A stretch of DNA of 64,000 nucleotides, taken from assembly GCF_000617845.2 (NCBI RefSeq), contig NZ_DF820425.1, forward strand, positions 999,690 to 1,063,689. The letters are read 5' to 3'. The notes below the pieces were generated by a model. It was not told where the DNA came from. It saw nothing but the letters and a program-made list of their open reading frames with translations, and searched no databases. Shown one piece after another: positions 45,010 through 55,976 of this stretch. Within the stretch, counting starts at the first letter, position 1; each line of letters opens with the position of its first letter. Both the position numbers and the translations under genes were made by a program. This DNA comes from Bradyrhizobium sp. DOA9 (GTDB taxonomy: Bacteria; Pseudomonadota; Alphaproteobacteria; Rhizobiales; Xanthobacteraceae).

Positions 45010-45279
45010 ATGGCTCACAAAAAAGCAGGCGGTTCATCGCGCAACGGTCGCGATTCCAAGGGCAAGCGCCTCGGTATCAAGGCGTTCGGCGGCGAGATCG
45101 TCACGCCGGGCAACATCATTGCGCGTCAGCGCGGCACCACCTGGCACCCCGGCCTCAATGTCGGCATGGGTACGGATCACACTCTGTTCGCCAAGATCGA
45201 GGGCCGCGTTGCGTTCCAGGCCAAAGCCAATGGTCGCACCTTCGTATCGGTGCTCCCGCTTGCCGAGGCTGCTGAATAG
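45010..45279 (+). CDS. rpmA: 50S ribosomal protein L27
   Basis: A protein of 89 residues: [20 protein letters not shown], then GDxxT-type [13 protein letters not shown] and [14 protein letters not shown]. The N-terminus is already AHKKAGGSS, so no cleaved leader is needed. L27 stabilises the tRNA at the peptidyl-transfer centre. It lies 102 bases after rplU, with an imperfect palindrome (caattcacgaattg) and an AT-rich part between, so a second promoter is possible. Confidence 0.98.
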   Translation: MAHKKAGGSSRNGRDSKGKRLGIKAFGGEIVTPGNIIARQRGTTWHPGLNVGMGTDHTLFAKIEGRVAFQAKANGRTFVSVLPLAEAAE

Positions 45280-45358
45280 ACGGTGGACAAAAACGGAGTC
45301 CGCCGGTCCCGACTGAACCGGCGGAGTCCTAAAGATCTCAAAAGATCGAAGGCTCCAG

Positions 45359-45387
45359 GGGGAGGCGGGAAACCGGCCTCCCCTTTT
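45359..45387 (+). terminator. Rho-independent terminator of rplU-rpmA
   Basis: A perfect 8-bp stem ggggaggc/gcctcccc with a 9-base loop is followed directly by tttt. It lies 80 bases after the rpmA stop codon; the stretch between holds another inverted repeat (gtccgccggt/accggcggagt). Confidence 0.85.
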
Positions 45388-45427
45388 CGTTGCTCACTTT
45401 GCATTAGTGACTTTCACGGAGCCGGAC

Positions 45428-46021
45428 ATGTTGCAGGATTTTTCGAGCGTGACCCTGGCCGAGGCGAGACCGAGCGTCGTCGCCACCGAGCGGCTGACCT
45501 TGCGGCGGCCGACGCTGGCCGACGTCAGGAGCATCGCCCGGCTCGCCAACGACCGCCGCGTCGCCGAGAACACGCGCCGCCTGCCGCATCCCTATTCGCA
45601 GGACGACGCCGCGGACTTCATCCGCGCCACCGCCGCGCTCGGCAGCGAAACCGTATTCCTGATCGAGCACGACAGCGGGCCGGTCGGCATGGTCGGCATC
45701 GATTGCTCCAGGCCCGGCAATGCCGAGCTCGGCTACTGGCTCGGCGTCGAGCATTGGGGCCGCGGCTTTGCCACCGAGGCCGCGCGCGGCGCGATCGACT
45801 TCTTCTTCGAGGAGTTCGAGGACGAGCATCTCTATGCCGGCGCGCGCGTCACCAACCCGGCCTCGCGCAAGGTGCTGGAGAAGTGCGGCTTCCAGTGGAG
45901 CGGCGTTCAGCTGCACCGCTTCCTGGCGCTCGGCTCCTCGACGCCCGTCGACTGCTTCCGCCTGTCACGCGGGGTTTGGGCCTCGCTGAAGAGCTGGAGC
46001 AGTGCGCGGCGGGTGCGGTAA
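45428..46021 (+). CDS. GNAT family acetyltransferase (RimJ/RimL-like)
   Basis: A protein of 197 residues. The N-terminal strand TERLTLRRPTLADV and the acetyl-CoA binding region LGYWLGVEHWGRGFATEAARGAIDF with the helix of NPASRKVLEKCGFQ are typical of the RimJ/RimL branch of GNAT enzymes, which acetylate ribosomal proteins, other proteins or small molecules. The target is unknown. It follows rpmA in the same direction but after a terminator, so it has its own promoter. I chose the ATG at 45428 (cggag 6 bases before it) over the GTG at 45407. Confidence 0.88.
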   Translation: MLQDFSSVTLAEARPSVVATERLTLRRPTLADVRSIARLANDRRVAENTRRLPHPYSQDDAADFIRATAALGSETVFLIEHDSGPVGMVGIDCSRPGNAELGYWLGVEHWGRGFATEAARGAIDFFFEEFEDEHLYAGARVTNPASRKVLEKCGFQWSGVQLHRFLALGSSTPVDCFRLSRGVWASLKSWSSARRVR

Positions 46022-46050
46022 CTTACCCTCCCCTGGAGGGGGAGGGTAAG
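46022..46050. terminator. Two-way hairpin between convergent GNAT and EamA genes
   Basis: The inverted repeat cttaccctcccc/gggggagggtaag with a 4-base loop begins directly at the GNAT stop and ends 3 bases before the EamA stop, so both genes may end here. No long U-tract is present. Confidence 0.55.
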
Positions 46051-46052
46051 CG

Positions 46053-46967
46053 CTACGCCGGCGGATTCACTTCGCTGCTCGGACGTCCCAAATCGCGTTC
46101 GCGCAAATAGATGTAGAACCCGGCGCCGATGATGATCGCGGCGCCGACGAGTGTTGCGATCGACGGAACGTCGCCGAACACGACGAAGCCGAAGATCACG
46201 GCCCAGACGATCATCGAATATTGATAGGGCACGACGACGCTCGCCGGCGCCAGCTTGAGCGAGCGGTTGACGCAGAACAGCGCCGTCACCGAAACACATC
46301 CGGCCAGCGCGAAGATCACGAGGCTGCCCGGCGTCGGCGGCACCCAGTGGAACGCCGACAGCATCGCCCCCAGCGAAAACGTGCCGATGAATTGCGAGGA
46401 CGCCATCACGATGTCGGGCGTCTTGCGCAGGCTGCGCGTGATCAGCATCAGGGTTGCGAAGGAGAGGCTGCCGCCGAGCGCGATCAGCGCCGGCAGGCTG
46501 ACGGTCTGCGCCGACGGCCGCAGCGCGATCAGGACGCCGCAGAACCCGATCAGGATCGCGGTCCAGCGCCGCCAGCCGACCTTCTCGCCGAGAAAGATCG
46601 CCGACATCGCGGTGACGAAGATCGGACCGGCGAGATAATAGGTGATGACGTCGGCGAGCGGGAGATAGACGGTTGCGAGAAAGAAGGCTGCGACTTCCAG
46701 CGTCGACAGCACGACGCGAACCAGCTGCAGGCCCGGCCGCTCCAGATGCAGGAACAGGTCGCGCTGCTTCCAGATCAAGGGCGACAGCAGCAGCAGCGCC
46801 GCGCAGGCGCGCAGGAACAAGAGCTGCCCCACCGAATAGGTCCCGACCAGGAACTTGCCCATGGCATCGCCGAACGAGAACATGAAGATCGACAGCACCA
46901 TGAGTCCGATGCCGGCCAGGCGCGCGGAGCGATCGTCATAGGCGGAGAGGTTCTTGAAGAGGGGCAT
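46053..46967 (-). CDS. EamA/DMT family transporter
   Basis: A protein of 304 residues with ten hydrophobic helices in two EamA repeats; the second has YQYSMIVWAVIFGFVVFGDVPS, the typical end of these proteins. It is similar in design to the transporter at 25522-26382 but belongs to the RhaT/S-adenosylmethionine-transporter-like branch. Its start MPLFKNLSAYDDRSARLAG precedes the first helix. The substrate is unknown. Its presence between rpmA-GNAT and obgE is an accessory feature of an otherwise conserved order. Confidence 0.85.
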   Translation of the reverse strand: MPLFKNLSAYDDRSARLAGIGLMVLSIFMFSFGDAMGKFLVGTYSVGQLLFLRACAALLLLSPLIWKQRDLFLHLERPGLQLVRVVLSTLEVAAFFLATVYLPLADVITYYLAGPIFVTAMSAIFLGEKVGWRRWTAILIGFCGVLIALRPSAQTVSLPALIALGGSLSFATLMLITRSLRKTPDIVMASSQFIGTFSLGAMLSAFHWVPPTPGSLVIFALAGCVSVTALFCVNRSLKLAPASVVVPYQYSMIVWAVIFGFVVFGDVPSIATLVGAAIIIGAGFYIYLRERDLGRPSSEVNPPA

Positions 46968-46993
46968 TGCAACGAGTCTGAGTTCGGGGGCCC

Positions 46994-47078
46994 GTCATTG
47001 CGAGGAGCTCTTGCGACGAAGCAATCCAGACTGCATCCGCGGTAGCAGTCTGGATTGCTTCGCTTCGCTCGCAATGAC
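46994..47078. repeat. gtcattgcgag-family palindromic repeat, copy 1
   Basis: Left arm gtcattgcgaggagctcttg, right arm cttcgctcgcaatgac, and inner arms gaagcaatccagactgc/gcagtctggattgcttc are inverted. A second copy with mixed arms is at 50738-50822. It lies between EamA and MaoC genes in non-coding DNA. Confidence 0.8.
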
Positions 47079-47242
47079 GAGCGGAGAGAGCGCGGAATCA
47101 TCGCGACCAGTGTCGCTTGCGGTCGTTTTAATGACGTGAGCCGCCGGGACAAGCCCGCTACGCCAAATTGAACGGATTGTCGCACTCTTCGCATCGCGGT
47201 AGCGATACAGGCCACATCGAGAGCCAGGAAGAGAGCCAAGCC

Positions 47243-48852
<1,610 letters not shown>

Positions 48853-48871
48853 CGGGCGACGCTCTCTCGAC

Positions 48872-48992
48872 ACCTCTCCCCAACGGGGAGAGGTCGATTT
48901 GCGCAGCAAATCGGGTGAGGGGGGAGAGGTCCCACGAGGGAGCGTAACCCCTCACCCGGCGCTACGCGCCGACCTCTCCCTTCGGGAGAGGT
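48872..48992. repeat. Composite palindromic repeat after obgE
   Basis: It contains acctctccccaacggggagaggt, then gatttgcgcagcaaatc, then ccctcac...gtgaggg arms and gacctctcccttcgggagaggt. These hairpins are typical of dispersed intergenic elements in Bradyrhizobium and may end obgE transcription. Confidence 0.7.
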
Positions 48993-49051
48993 TGTCTTCG
49001 CTCCGTCGATAGAGCAGCATTCAGCAAATCAAAAAAGGCGGAGATAGACGC

Positions 49052-50686
49052 ATGGCGCGCGCGAAGAACGTTCTCTGGATCATGTGCGACCAGCTTCGCT
49101 ATGACTATCTCGGCTGCACCGGCCATCCCACGCTGAAGACGCCGAACATCGACGCCATGGCGAAGCGCGGCGTGCTGTTCAGCAAGGCCTATGTGCAATC
49201 GCCGATCTGCGGCCCCTCGCGGATGTCGTTCTACACCGGCCGCTACATGCGCTCGCACGGCTCGCACTGGAACGGATGGCCGCTGCGCGTCGGCGAGCCC
49301 ACGCTCGGCGATCATCTGAAAAAGATCGGCGTGCGCAACGTGCTGGTCGGCAAGACCCACATGGCCCCTGATATCGAAGGCATGAAGGCGCTCGGCATCC
49401 CACCGGAGTCGATGATCGGCGTGCATGTCGCCGAATGCGGTTTTGAGCCGTACGAGCGCGACGATGGCCTGCATCCGACGGGACGGCCGCGTCCGAAATA
49501 CGACGAGTATCTGCGCCAGCAAGGTTTCGAGGCCACCAATCCCTGGGAGCATTGGGCCAATTCCGGCGCTGCCGAGGATGGCAGCCTGCAGAACGGCTGG
49601 CTGCTGGTGCATGCCGACAAGACCGCGCGCGTGCCGGAGGAGCATTCCGAGACGCCCTACATGACGCGGCGCGCGATGGACTTCATCAGCGAGGCCGAGA
49701 CCGACGGCCGGCCGTGGTGCCTGCACCTGTCCTACATCAAGCCGCACTGGCCCTATATCGCGCCGGAGCCCTATGCCAGCATGTATTCGACCGATGACAT
49801 GATCCCGGCGATCCGCTCGGAGCGCGAGCGGCAGAATCCACATCCGGTGTTCGGCGCCTACATGGACATGCGCTACTCCCGCAACATGGCGCGCGACGAG
49901 GCGAGAGAGAAGGTGATCCCGACCTATATGGGGCTGATCACCCAGATCGACGACCAGATGGGCGTGCTCATGAAATTTCTGGAGGCGCGCGGCCTGCTGG
50001 AGACCACCATGATCGTGTTCACGTCCGATCACGGCGATTATCTCGGCGATCACTGGATGGGCGAGAAGGACCTGTTCCACGAACAGTCGGCAAAGATCCC
50101 GCTTGTTATCATCGACCCCTCAAGGGAAGCCGACGCCACGCGCGGCACGCGCAGCGATGCGCTGGTCGAGGGAATCGATCTCGCGCCGACCTTCGTCGAC
50201 TATTTCGGCGGCAAGGTGCCCGGCCACATCCTCGAAGGACGCTCGCTGCTGCCGCTGCTGCGTGGGCCGACGCCGCCGGATTGGCGCAAGGTGGCGTTCT
50301 CCGAATACGACTATTCCATGCAGGACGTGCGGCTGAAGCTGAACCAGCCGATCGAGCGCTGCCGTCTGTTCATGGTGTTCGACGGCCGCTGGAAATACAT
50401 CCACGCCTCAGGCTTCCGCCCGATGCTGTACGACCTCGAAACCGATCCGGAAGAATATCTGGATCGTGGCGACGACCCTGATTGCGCCGGCATCATCGCG
50501 CGGCTGCAGGCCGAGCTGTTCGACTGGGCGCTGCATCCGAACGATCACATCACGACGCCGCGCGAGAAAATCGCGGCCTATGCCGACAACCAGCTCCAGG
50601 TGAAGAACGGCGTTCTGATCGGCATCTGGGACGAGAAAGAGCTTGCCGCGATCAAGGACGGCATCGCGCAGCGCGCGAAGATGTAG
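49052..50686 (+). CDS. Sulfatase / phosphonate monoester hydrolase family protein
   Basis: A protein of 544 residues of the alkaline-phosphatase-like superfamily. It has the metal site NVLWIMCDQLRYDY, the formylglycine motif SPICGPSRMSFYTGR (Cys53 is the residue to be modified, in CxPSR), and TSDHGDYLGDH. It hydrolyses a sulfate or phosphonate/phosphate ester; no signal peptide is visible, so it may be cytoplasmic, as are phosphonate monoester hydrolases. Maturation needs a formylglycine-generating enzyme coded elsewhere. It is followed by a Bug-family gene on the other strand. Confidence 0.9.
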   Translation: MARAKNVLWIMCDQLRYDYLGCTGHPTLKTPNIDAMAKRGVLFSKAYVQSPICGPSRMSFYTGRYMRSHGSHWNGWPLRVGEPTLGDHLKKIGVRNVLVGKTHMAPDIEGMKALGIPPESMIGVHVAECGFEPYERDDGLHPTGRPRPKYDEYLRQQGFEATNPWEHWANSGAAEDGSLQNGWLLVHADKTARVPEEHSETPYMTRRAMDFISEAETDGRPWCLHLSYIKPHWPYIAPEPYASMYSTDDMIPAIRSERERQNPHPVFGAYMDMRYSRNMARDEAREKVIPTYMGLITQIDDQMGVLMKFLEARGLLETTMIVFTSDHGDYLGDHWMGEKDLFHEQSAKIPLVIIDPSREADATRGTRSDALVEGIDLAPTFVDYFGGKVPGHILEGRSLLPLLRGPTPPDWRKVAFSEYDYSMQDVRLKLNQPIERCRLFMVFDGRWKYIHASGFRPMLYDLETDPEEYLDRGDDPDCAGIIARLQAELFDWALHPNDHITTPREKIAAYADNQLQVKNGVLIGIWDEKELAAIKDGIAQRAKM

Positions 50687-50737
50687 CTGCTCTCCGCGAT
50701 TCTGCATCAGCGACACGATCGCGCATCGATCAACATC

Positions 50738-50822
50738 GTCATTGCGAGCGCAGCGAAGCAATCCAGAATCTTTCCGCGGAGGGCCTCTGGATTGCTTCGT
50801 CGCAAGAGCTCCTCGCAATGAC
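50738..50822. repeat. gtcattgcgag-family palindromic repeat, copy 2
   Basis: It begins gtcattgcgagcgcagcgaag and ends cttcgtcgcaagagctcctcgcaatgac, with inner gcaatccaga/tctggattgc. It fills the gap between the convergent sulfatase and Bug genes. Confidence 0.8.
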
Positions 50823-50834
50823 GGAGGAGAGACC

Positions 50835-51803
50835 TCAATTCTCGATCTTGTACCCCGTCGCCTTCACGATCGGCTGCCACAGCGCGGTGTTCGCGGCGAG
50901 CTCCTTCGTCAATCCCTCCGGCGTCGAGCCGACCGGTATCAACCCGATCGCCATCAGCTTCTCCTTCACCTCGGGCTTGGCAAGCGCCGCGCTCGCGGCG
51001 GCGCTGAGCTTGCTCGCAAAATCCGGCGGGCTGCCGGCGGGGAGCCACATGCCGTACCAGCCGTCGGCAACGAGATCGATGCCGCTTTCCTTCAGCGTCG
51101 GCACATCGGGGACGAAGGGCGAGCGCTCTGCGCTTGCAATCGCGAGGATCCTCACGCCGTTGGCACGATGCTGCGCGATCGCATCGGAGACCGTGGTGAT
51201 GCCGAACGGCAGATGGCCGGCGATGAGATCATTCATGACGAGCGCGCTCCCGCGATAGGGCACCCGGGTCATTGAAAGACCGAGGATCTGTTCAAGTCGC
51301 CATCCGAGGAAATGCGGGATGTTGCCGCTGCCTGGTGTCCCATAGGTGGCCTTTGCGACATTTGCCCTCAACCAGGTGACGAGTTCACTGAAACTACCCA
51401 CCCCGATCGCGGGACTTGCAACGACGGCAAACTCGAAGCGAACTAGTTGCGACACGGGGACGAAATCCCTGGCCGCGTCGAAGCTCGGTTGATTCTCCAC
51501 CATCGGCAGCAGGTACATGGTCGGACCGGTCGTCACCAGGATTGTAGTGCCGTCGGAACTTGCGCCCTTCACGGCCCTGATTCCGATCAACCCGTCGCCA
51601 CCGGTACGATTCTCGACAATCATGGTTCGCCCGAGCGGGCCGCTGAATTGCTCGGCAATGAGACGACACAAGGCATCACCGCTGCCGCCTGCCGCGAACG
51701 GGAAGATGATGCGCGTCAGCGGACCGGATTGAGCATGTGCTCCACTGGCCTGCGCCAGCAAGGGCAGCGAGAGGCCTCCGGCGATGAAGCTGCGTCGGTC
51801 CAC
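50835..51803 (-). CDS. Bug-family (TctC-like) substrate-binding protein with Tat signal
   Basis: A protein of 322 residues. The head MDRRSFIAGGLSLPLLAQAS is a twin-arginine (Tat) signal (RRSFIAG), so it is exported folded. The mature part has TRIIFPFAAGGSGDALCR, ENRTGGDGLIGIRAV, and RVPYRGSALVMNDL, typical of Bug proteins. It is convergent with the sulfatase gene and may serve a related substrate; that is inference. No TctA/TctB transporter genes are near. Confidence 0.9.
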   Translation of the reverse strand: MDRRSFIAGGLSLPLLAQASGAHAQSGPLTRIIFPFAAGGSGDALCRLIAEQFSGPLGRTMIVENRTGGDGLIGIRAVKGASSDGTTILVTTGPTMYLLPMVENQPSFDAARDFVPVSQLVRFEFAVVASPAIGVGSFSELVTWLRANVAKATYGTPGSGNIPHFLGWRLEQILGLSMTRVPYRGSALVMNDLIAGHLPFGITTVSDAIAQHRANGVRILAIASAERSPFVPDVPTLKESGIDLVADGWYGMWLPAGSPPDFASKLSAAASAALAKPEVKEKLMAIGLIPVGSTPEGLTKELAANTALWQPIVKATGYKIEN

Positions 51804-51991
51804 GTCATCCTCCCTCGTTATTGATTATTCGAGGCATAGACTGCCCGAGCCTCGGCAGACAAGGGCGCCGTTAGGCCTATTTGCCGGCTCCGCTGCCTTG
51901 CGCCGGCCACCGTCCTGCTGCAATAGCTAGCCGCATCGGCGCCGCCCTTTTCGCTCCGCCGGATCAGCGACAGAGCAATTTGACGACCGCC

Positions 51992-53113
51992 ATGGCCAGC
52001 CCCGAACTCAGTCAATTCCGCCGCATCGTCGTCAAGGTCGGCTCCGCGCTGCTGGTCGATTCCGACAAGGGCGAGGTGCGCTCGTCCTGGCTCGCCGCGC
52101 TCGCCGACGACATGGCCAAGCTGCACCAGGAGGGACGCGACGTCCTCGTGGTGTCCTCGGGCTCCATTGCGCTGGGCCGCAGCCGGCTGAAATTGCCGCG
52201 CGGACCGCTGAAGCTGGAAGAGAGCCAGGCCGCGGCTGCGGTCGGCCAGATCGCGCTGGCGCGGATCTGGTCGGAGGTGCTCGGGGCACACGGCATCGGC
52301 GCCGGCCAGATCCTGGTGACGCTGCAGGACACCGAGGAACGCCGCCGCTATCTCAATGCGCGCTCCACCATCGGCAAGCTGCTGGAATGGCGCGCCATCC
52401 CCGTCATCAACGAGAACGACACGGTGGCGACCACCGAGATCCGCTACGGCGACAATGATCGCCTCGCCGCGCGCGTCGCCACCATGGCGAGCGCGGACCT
52501 GCTGGTGCTGCTATCCGACATCGACGGGCTCTACGACGCCCCGCCGAAGAACAATCCGAACGCCAAGCTCATTCCGGTGGTCGAGAGCATCTCCTCGGAG
52601 ATCGAGGCCGTGGCGGGCGATGCCGAGTCCGAGCTGTCGCGTGGCGGCATGCGCACCAAGGTCGAGGCGGCCAAGATCGCGACGACCGGCGGCACCCACA
52701 TGCTGATCGCCTCCGGCAAGATCGAGCATCCCCTGCAGGCAATCGCCGATGGCGGCCGCTGCACCTGGTTCCTGACGCCCGCCAATCCCATCACCTCGCG
52801 AAAACGCTGGATCGCGGGCACGCTGGAGCCGAAGGGCACGCTGACCATCGACGCCGGGGCGGTGACGGCGCTGCGTGCCGGCGCCAGCCTGCTGCCGGCC
52901 GGCGTGATCAAGGTCGAGGGCCAGTTCGCCCGCGGCGATGCCGTGATCGTGCGCGGCCCCGACGGCAGCGAGGTCGGCCGCGGCCTGGTCGCCTATGACG
53001 CCGACGACGCCGAGCGCATCAAGGGCCGCTCCTCCCCCGATGTGATGACCATCCTCGGCATCAGCGGCCGGGCGGAGATGATCCATCGGGATGATCTCGT
53101 GGTGGGCGGGTAG
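51992..53113 (+). CDS. proB: Glutamate 5-kinase
   Basis: A protein of 373 residues: amino-acid kinase domain ([40 protein letters not shown]) and a C-terminal PUA domain. It phosphorylates glutamate in the first step of proline synthesis. The frame extends to 51881; I chose the ATG at 51992. In most relatives proA follows directly; here the two genes are parted by a toxin-antitoxin pair on the other strand. Confidence 0.96.
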   Translation: MASPELSQFRRIVVKVGSALLVDSDKGEVRSSWLAALADDMAKLHQEGRDVLVVSSGSIALGRSRLKLPRGPLKLEESQAAAAVGQIALARIWSEVLGAHGIGAGQILVTLQDTEERRRYLNARSTIGKLLEWRAIPVINENDTVATTEIRYGDNDRLAARVATMASADLLVLLSDIDGLYDAPPKNNPNAKLIPVVESISSEIEAVAGDAESELSRGGMRTKVEAAKIATTGGTHMLIASGKIEHPLQAIADGGRCTWFLTPANPITSRKRWIAGTLEPKGTLTIDAGAVTALRAGASLLPAGVIKVEGQFARGDAVIVRGPDGSEVGRGLVAYDADDAERIKGRSSPDVMTILGISGRAEMIHRDDLVVGG

Positions 53114-53124
53114 GCCAACCGCGG

Positions 53125-53421
53125 CTATTGCATGTCGTCGGCGTTGATATCCTGTCGGCCGTGCATGACCCGAACAACGTCGATACCGTCCGGTGTCGGT
53201 ACGTAGAAAATTAGATAGTTGCCCACCGGAAAGCTGCGCAATCCCGCACGCAATTCCCTCCGTTCGCGACCGGCAAACGGCGTCTCTGCCAGCATATTGA
53301 ATGTTGCGTCGATGTGATCGAGCAGCGCGTCAGCCGCTCTCGGATTATCTGCGGCGATGTAGTCCCAGATTGCCGTGAGGTCGATCTCTGTCTGCGGACT
53401 CTTAAGCGGTCTTCTTGCCAT
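53125..53421 (-). CDS. parE: ParE/RelE-type toxin of a toxin-antitoxin pair
   Basis: A protein of 98 residues starting MARRPLKSPQTEIDLTAIWD; it has the family landmarks NPRAADALLDHID, FAGRERRELRAGLRSF and VGNYLIFYVPTPDGIDVVRVMHGRQD, which match ParE/RelE-like toxins (DNA gyrase or ribosome target). Its start overlaps the antitoxin end by 20 bases. The upstream in-frame extension to 53610 lies over the antitoxin and is not real. The symbol reflects family only. Confidence 0.88.
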   Translation of the reverse strand: MARRPLKSPQTEIDLTAIWDYIAADNPRAADALLDHIDATFNMLAETPFAGRERRELRAGLRSFPVGNYLIFYVPTPDGIDVVRVMHGRQDINADDMQ

Positions 53422-53680
53422 TTTTGGCCGCCAGACGTTTCCTCCCCTCTGACTTGATCCGCTCGAACATATCGCCGACCTCCTCCATCGGCCCGCTGTC
53501 AAAACCCCTCTGAATTTCCTCTCGCAGCGCCTGCAGCTTGAGCTTACGCCGCTCCTCGCGCTCCTCGACAAGGCGCAGGCCTTCGCGCATGACCTCGCTC
53601 GCGCTGGCATAGCGACCGCTCTCCACCAGGGTGTCGATCAGGTCCTCGAAATGCTTGCCGATACTGTAGCTGCTCGCCAT
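53402..53680 (-). CDS. parD: ParD-type antitoxin
   Basis: A protein of 92 residues: an N-terminal ribbon-helix-helix (MASSYSIGKHFEDLIDTLV, then GRYASASEVMREGLRLVEERE) that binds DNA and a charged C-terminus that binds the toxin. It lies before the toxin, with overlapping ends, and an AT-rich palindrome lies upstream. The RYASASEVMREGL segment is a ParD hallmark. Confidence 0.9.
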   Translation of the reverse strand: MASSYSIGKHFEDLIDTLVESGRYASASEVMREGLRLVEEREERRKLKLQALREEIQRGFDSGPMEEVGDMFERIKSEGRKRLAAKNGKKTA

Positions 53681-53693
53681 GGGACGGCTCCGT

Positions 53694-53728
53694 TATCAAA
53701 ATATGATACTTATTGATATTTGAGTATC
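53694..53728 (-). promoter_or_regulatory. Candidate ParD operator and promoter
   Basis: The AT-rich stretch upstream of parD holds tatca-aaata-tgata (53694-53708) and gatact-N12-agtatc (53705-53728), overlapping dyads that would suit a ribbon-helix-helix repressor. It is the only strongly AT-rich patch between proB and proA. Confidence 0.6.
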
Positions 53729-53873
53729 CTGCAAGGATGCACCCTTCCTCCGGCGCAACCGGCCCATCGACCCACCTGACGGCGCCAACCGAACCCCAGC
53801 CATACCCTCCCTGCCCTTCGCAAAAGCGGGATTTCCGTGCTAGGACACCGCCTTAGCAGAAGGTTGAACTCCC

Positions 53874-55169
53874 ATGGCCGCCCCCCTCAAAGCCGTTGAC
53901 GGCAATGCCGATCTTCAGGCGCTGATGTCCGATCTCGGAACCCGTGCCCGCGCGGCCGCGCGCGTGCTGGCGCTGGCGCCGCCGGAGCAGAAGAACCGGG
54001 CCCTGGAAGCCATGGAGCGGGGGATCCGCGCCAACACGGCGAAAATTCTCGCCGCCAATGCCGAGGACGTCGCGGAGGCTCACGCCTCCGGCAACGCCAC
54101 CTCCTCCTTCATCGACCGCCTGACGCTGACGCCGGCGCGCATCGAGGGCATGGCCGAAGGCATCGGCATCGTGCGCGGCATCGCCGATCCCGTCGGCATC
54201 GTCACGGAGAGCTGGCAGCGGCCGAACGGCATGACGATCGAGCGCGTGCGCGTGCCGCTCGGCGTCGTCGGCGTGATCTTCGAGAGCCGGCCGAACGTCG
54301 CAGCCGACGCTGGCGTGCTGTGCCTGAAGTCCGGCAACGCCGTGATCCTGCGCGGCGGCTCGGACAGTTTCCGCTCCTGCCGTGCCATCCATGACTGCCT
54401 GGTGCAGGGCCTGCGCGAAGCCGCCCTGCCGGAAGCTGCGATCACGCTGGTGCCGACGCGCGACCGCGCGGCGGTCGGCATGATGCTGTCGGGCCTGAAC
54501 GGCACCGTCGACGTGATCGTGCCTCGCGGGGGCAAGAGCCTCGTCGCGCGCGTCGAGCAGGAAGCGCGCGTGCCTGTGTTCGCGCATCTCGAAGGCGTCA
54601 ACCACGTCTATGTCGATGCCAGCGCCGACCTCGCCATGGCGAAGTCGATCGTGCTCAATGCCAAGATGCGGCGCACCGGCGTCTGCGGCGCAGCCGAGAC
54701 GCTGCTGGTCGATCGTGCCGCCGTTGCTGCGAACCTGAAGCCGCTGGTCGAGATGCTGCTCGATGCCGGCTGCGAGGTGCGCGGCGACGAGGCCGTGCAG
54801 AAGACCGATGCGCGCGTCAAGCCGGCGAGCGAGGAGGATTGGGACACCGAATATCTCGACGCGATCATCGCGGCGAAGGTGGTTGACGGCGTCGACGGCG
54901 CGATCGCGCACATCCAGGACCACGGTTCGCATCACACCGACGCGATCGTGAGCGCGGATGAGGCGGCGGCGCAGAAATTCCTCAGCGAGGTCGATTCCGC
55001 GATCGTGCTGCACAACGCCTCGACGCAGTTTGCCGATGGCGGCGAGTTCGGTTTCGGCGCCGAGATCGGGATCGCTACCGGCCGCTTCCACGCCCGCGGC
55101 CCGGTCGGCGCCGAGCAATTGACGAGCTTCAAATATCGCGTTCGCGGCACCGGGCAGACGCGGCCGTAA
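53874..55169 (+). CDS. proA: Glutamate-5-semialdehyde dehydrogenase (gamma-glutamyl phosphate reductase)
   Basis: A protein of 431 residues with the catalytic Cys271 in [13 protein letters not shown], the NADPH-binding [10 protein letters not shown], and [12 protein letters not shown]. It reduces gamma-glutamyl phosphate to the semialdehyde, the second step of proline synthesis after ProB. The start at 53874 follows the toxin-antitoxin operator by about 145 bases; it has its own promoter or reads from proB. nadD follows after 20 bases. Confidence 0.97.
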   Translation: MAAPLKAVDGNADLQALMSDLGTRARAAARVLALAPPEQKNRALEAMERGIRANTAKILAANAEDVAEAHASGNATSSFIDRLTLTPARIEGMAEGIGIVRGIADPVGIVTESWQRPNGMTIERVRVPLGVVGVIFESRPNVAADAGVLCLKSGNAVILRGGSDSFRSCRAIHDCLVQGLREAALPEAAITLVPTRDRAAVGMMLSGLNGTVDVIVPRGGKSLVARVEQEARVPVFAHLEGVNHVYVDASADLAMAKSIVLNAKMRRTGVCGAAETLLVDRAAVAANLKPLVEMLLDAGCEVRGDEAVQKTDARVKPASEEDWDTEYLDAIIAAKVVDGVDGAIAHIQDHGSHHTDAIVSADEAAAQKFLSEVDSAIVLHNASTQFADGGEFGFGAEIGIATGRFHARGPVGAEQLTSFKYRVRGTGQTRP

Positions 55170-55189
55170 GTGACGTCGCGGGGCGGGCA

Positions 55190-55834
55190 TTGAGCAACAA
55201 TCTCGTCGTGCCGCGCTTCGTGGCGCAAGCGGTTCCGCCCTCGACGCCGGGCATGCGCATCGGCCTGCTCGGCGGCTCGTTCAACCCGCCGCATCAGGCG
55301 CATCGCGCCATCAGCCAGTTCGCACTCAAGCGATTGCAGCTCGATCGCGTCTGGTGGCTGGTCACGCCGGGCAATCCGCTCAAGGAGAACGGCACGCTGC
55401 ACGAGCTCGGCGAACGCATGCAGGCCGCGCGCGACGTCGCCGATGATCCGCGCATCGAGGTGAGCTGTCTCGAATCCGTCATTCGCACCCGCTATACTAT
55501 CGACACGATCAACACCTTGCGCCGCCGCTTCCCCGGCTTGCGCTTTGTCTGGATCATGGGCGCCGACAATCTCGCTCAATTCCATCGTTGGCAGGACTGG
55601 CGGCGCATCGCCGCCCAGGTGCCGATGGCGGTGATCGATCGCCCGCCGCAGAGTTTTCGCGCGCTCGGCTCGCCCGCAGCCCAGGCGTTATCGCGCTACC
55701 GTCTGCCCGAAAAAAAGGCGGCTCTGCTTGCAGATCGGCCGGCCCCGGCCTGGGTGTTCCTGACCGGATTGAAACTGAACCTCTCCTCGACCGGCTTACG
55801 GAACCCGGACGGGAGCTGGAAAGGTACGAAGTGA
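55190..55834 (+). CDS. nadD: Nicotinate-nucleotide adenylyltransferase
   Basis: A protein of 214 residues. The nucleotidyltransferase motif [11 protein letters not shown] and the C-terminal LSSTGLR identify NadD, which adenylates nicotinate mononucleotide in NAD synthesis. It starts with a TTG at 55190, 20 bases after the proA stop, and probably reads from the same mRNA. The order proA-nadD-rsfS-rlmH is typical for rhizobia. Confidence 0.96.
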   Translation: MSNNLVVPRFVAQAVPPSTPGMRIGLLGGSFNPPHQAHRAISQFALKRLQLDRVWWLVTPGNPLKENGTLHELGERMQAARDVADDPRIEVSCLESVIRTRYTIDTINTLRRRFPGLRFVWIMGADNLAQFHRWQDWRRIAAQVPMAVIDRPPQSFRALGSPAAQALSRYRLPEKKAALLADRPAPAWVFLTGLKLNLSSTGLRNPDGSWKGTK

Positions 55835-55976
55835 GACGAAGTGTACGGACATGGTGTGGACTACGGGCTCTCTGGCATATTGAAACCCTTAACCCCACAT
55901 GATGTAGTGTAACCGGTGGGCGCCGGATTCGGCGTTCGCGATACAGTGAAAGGAATGGTCCCTGACCGCATCTGTA

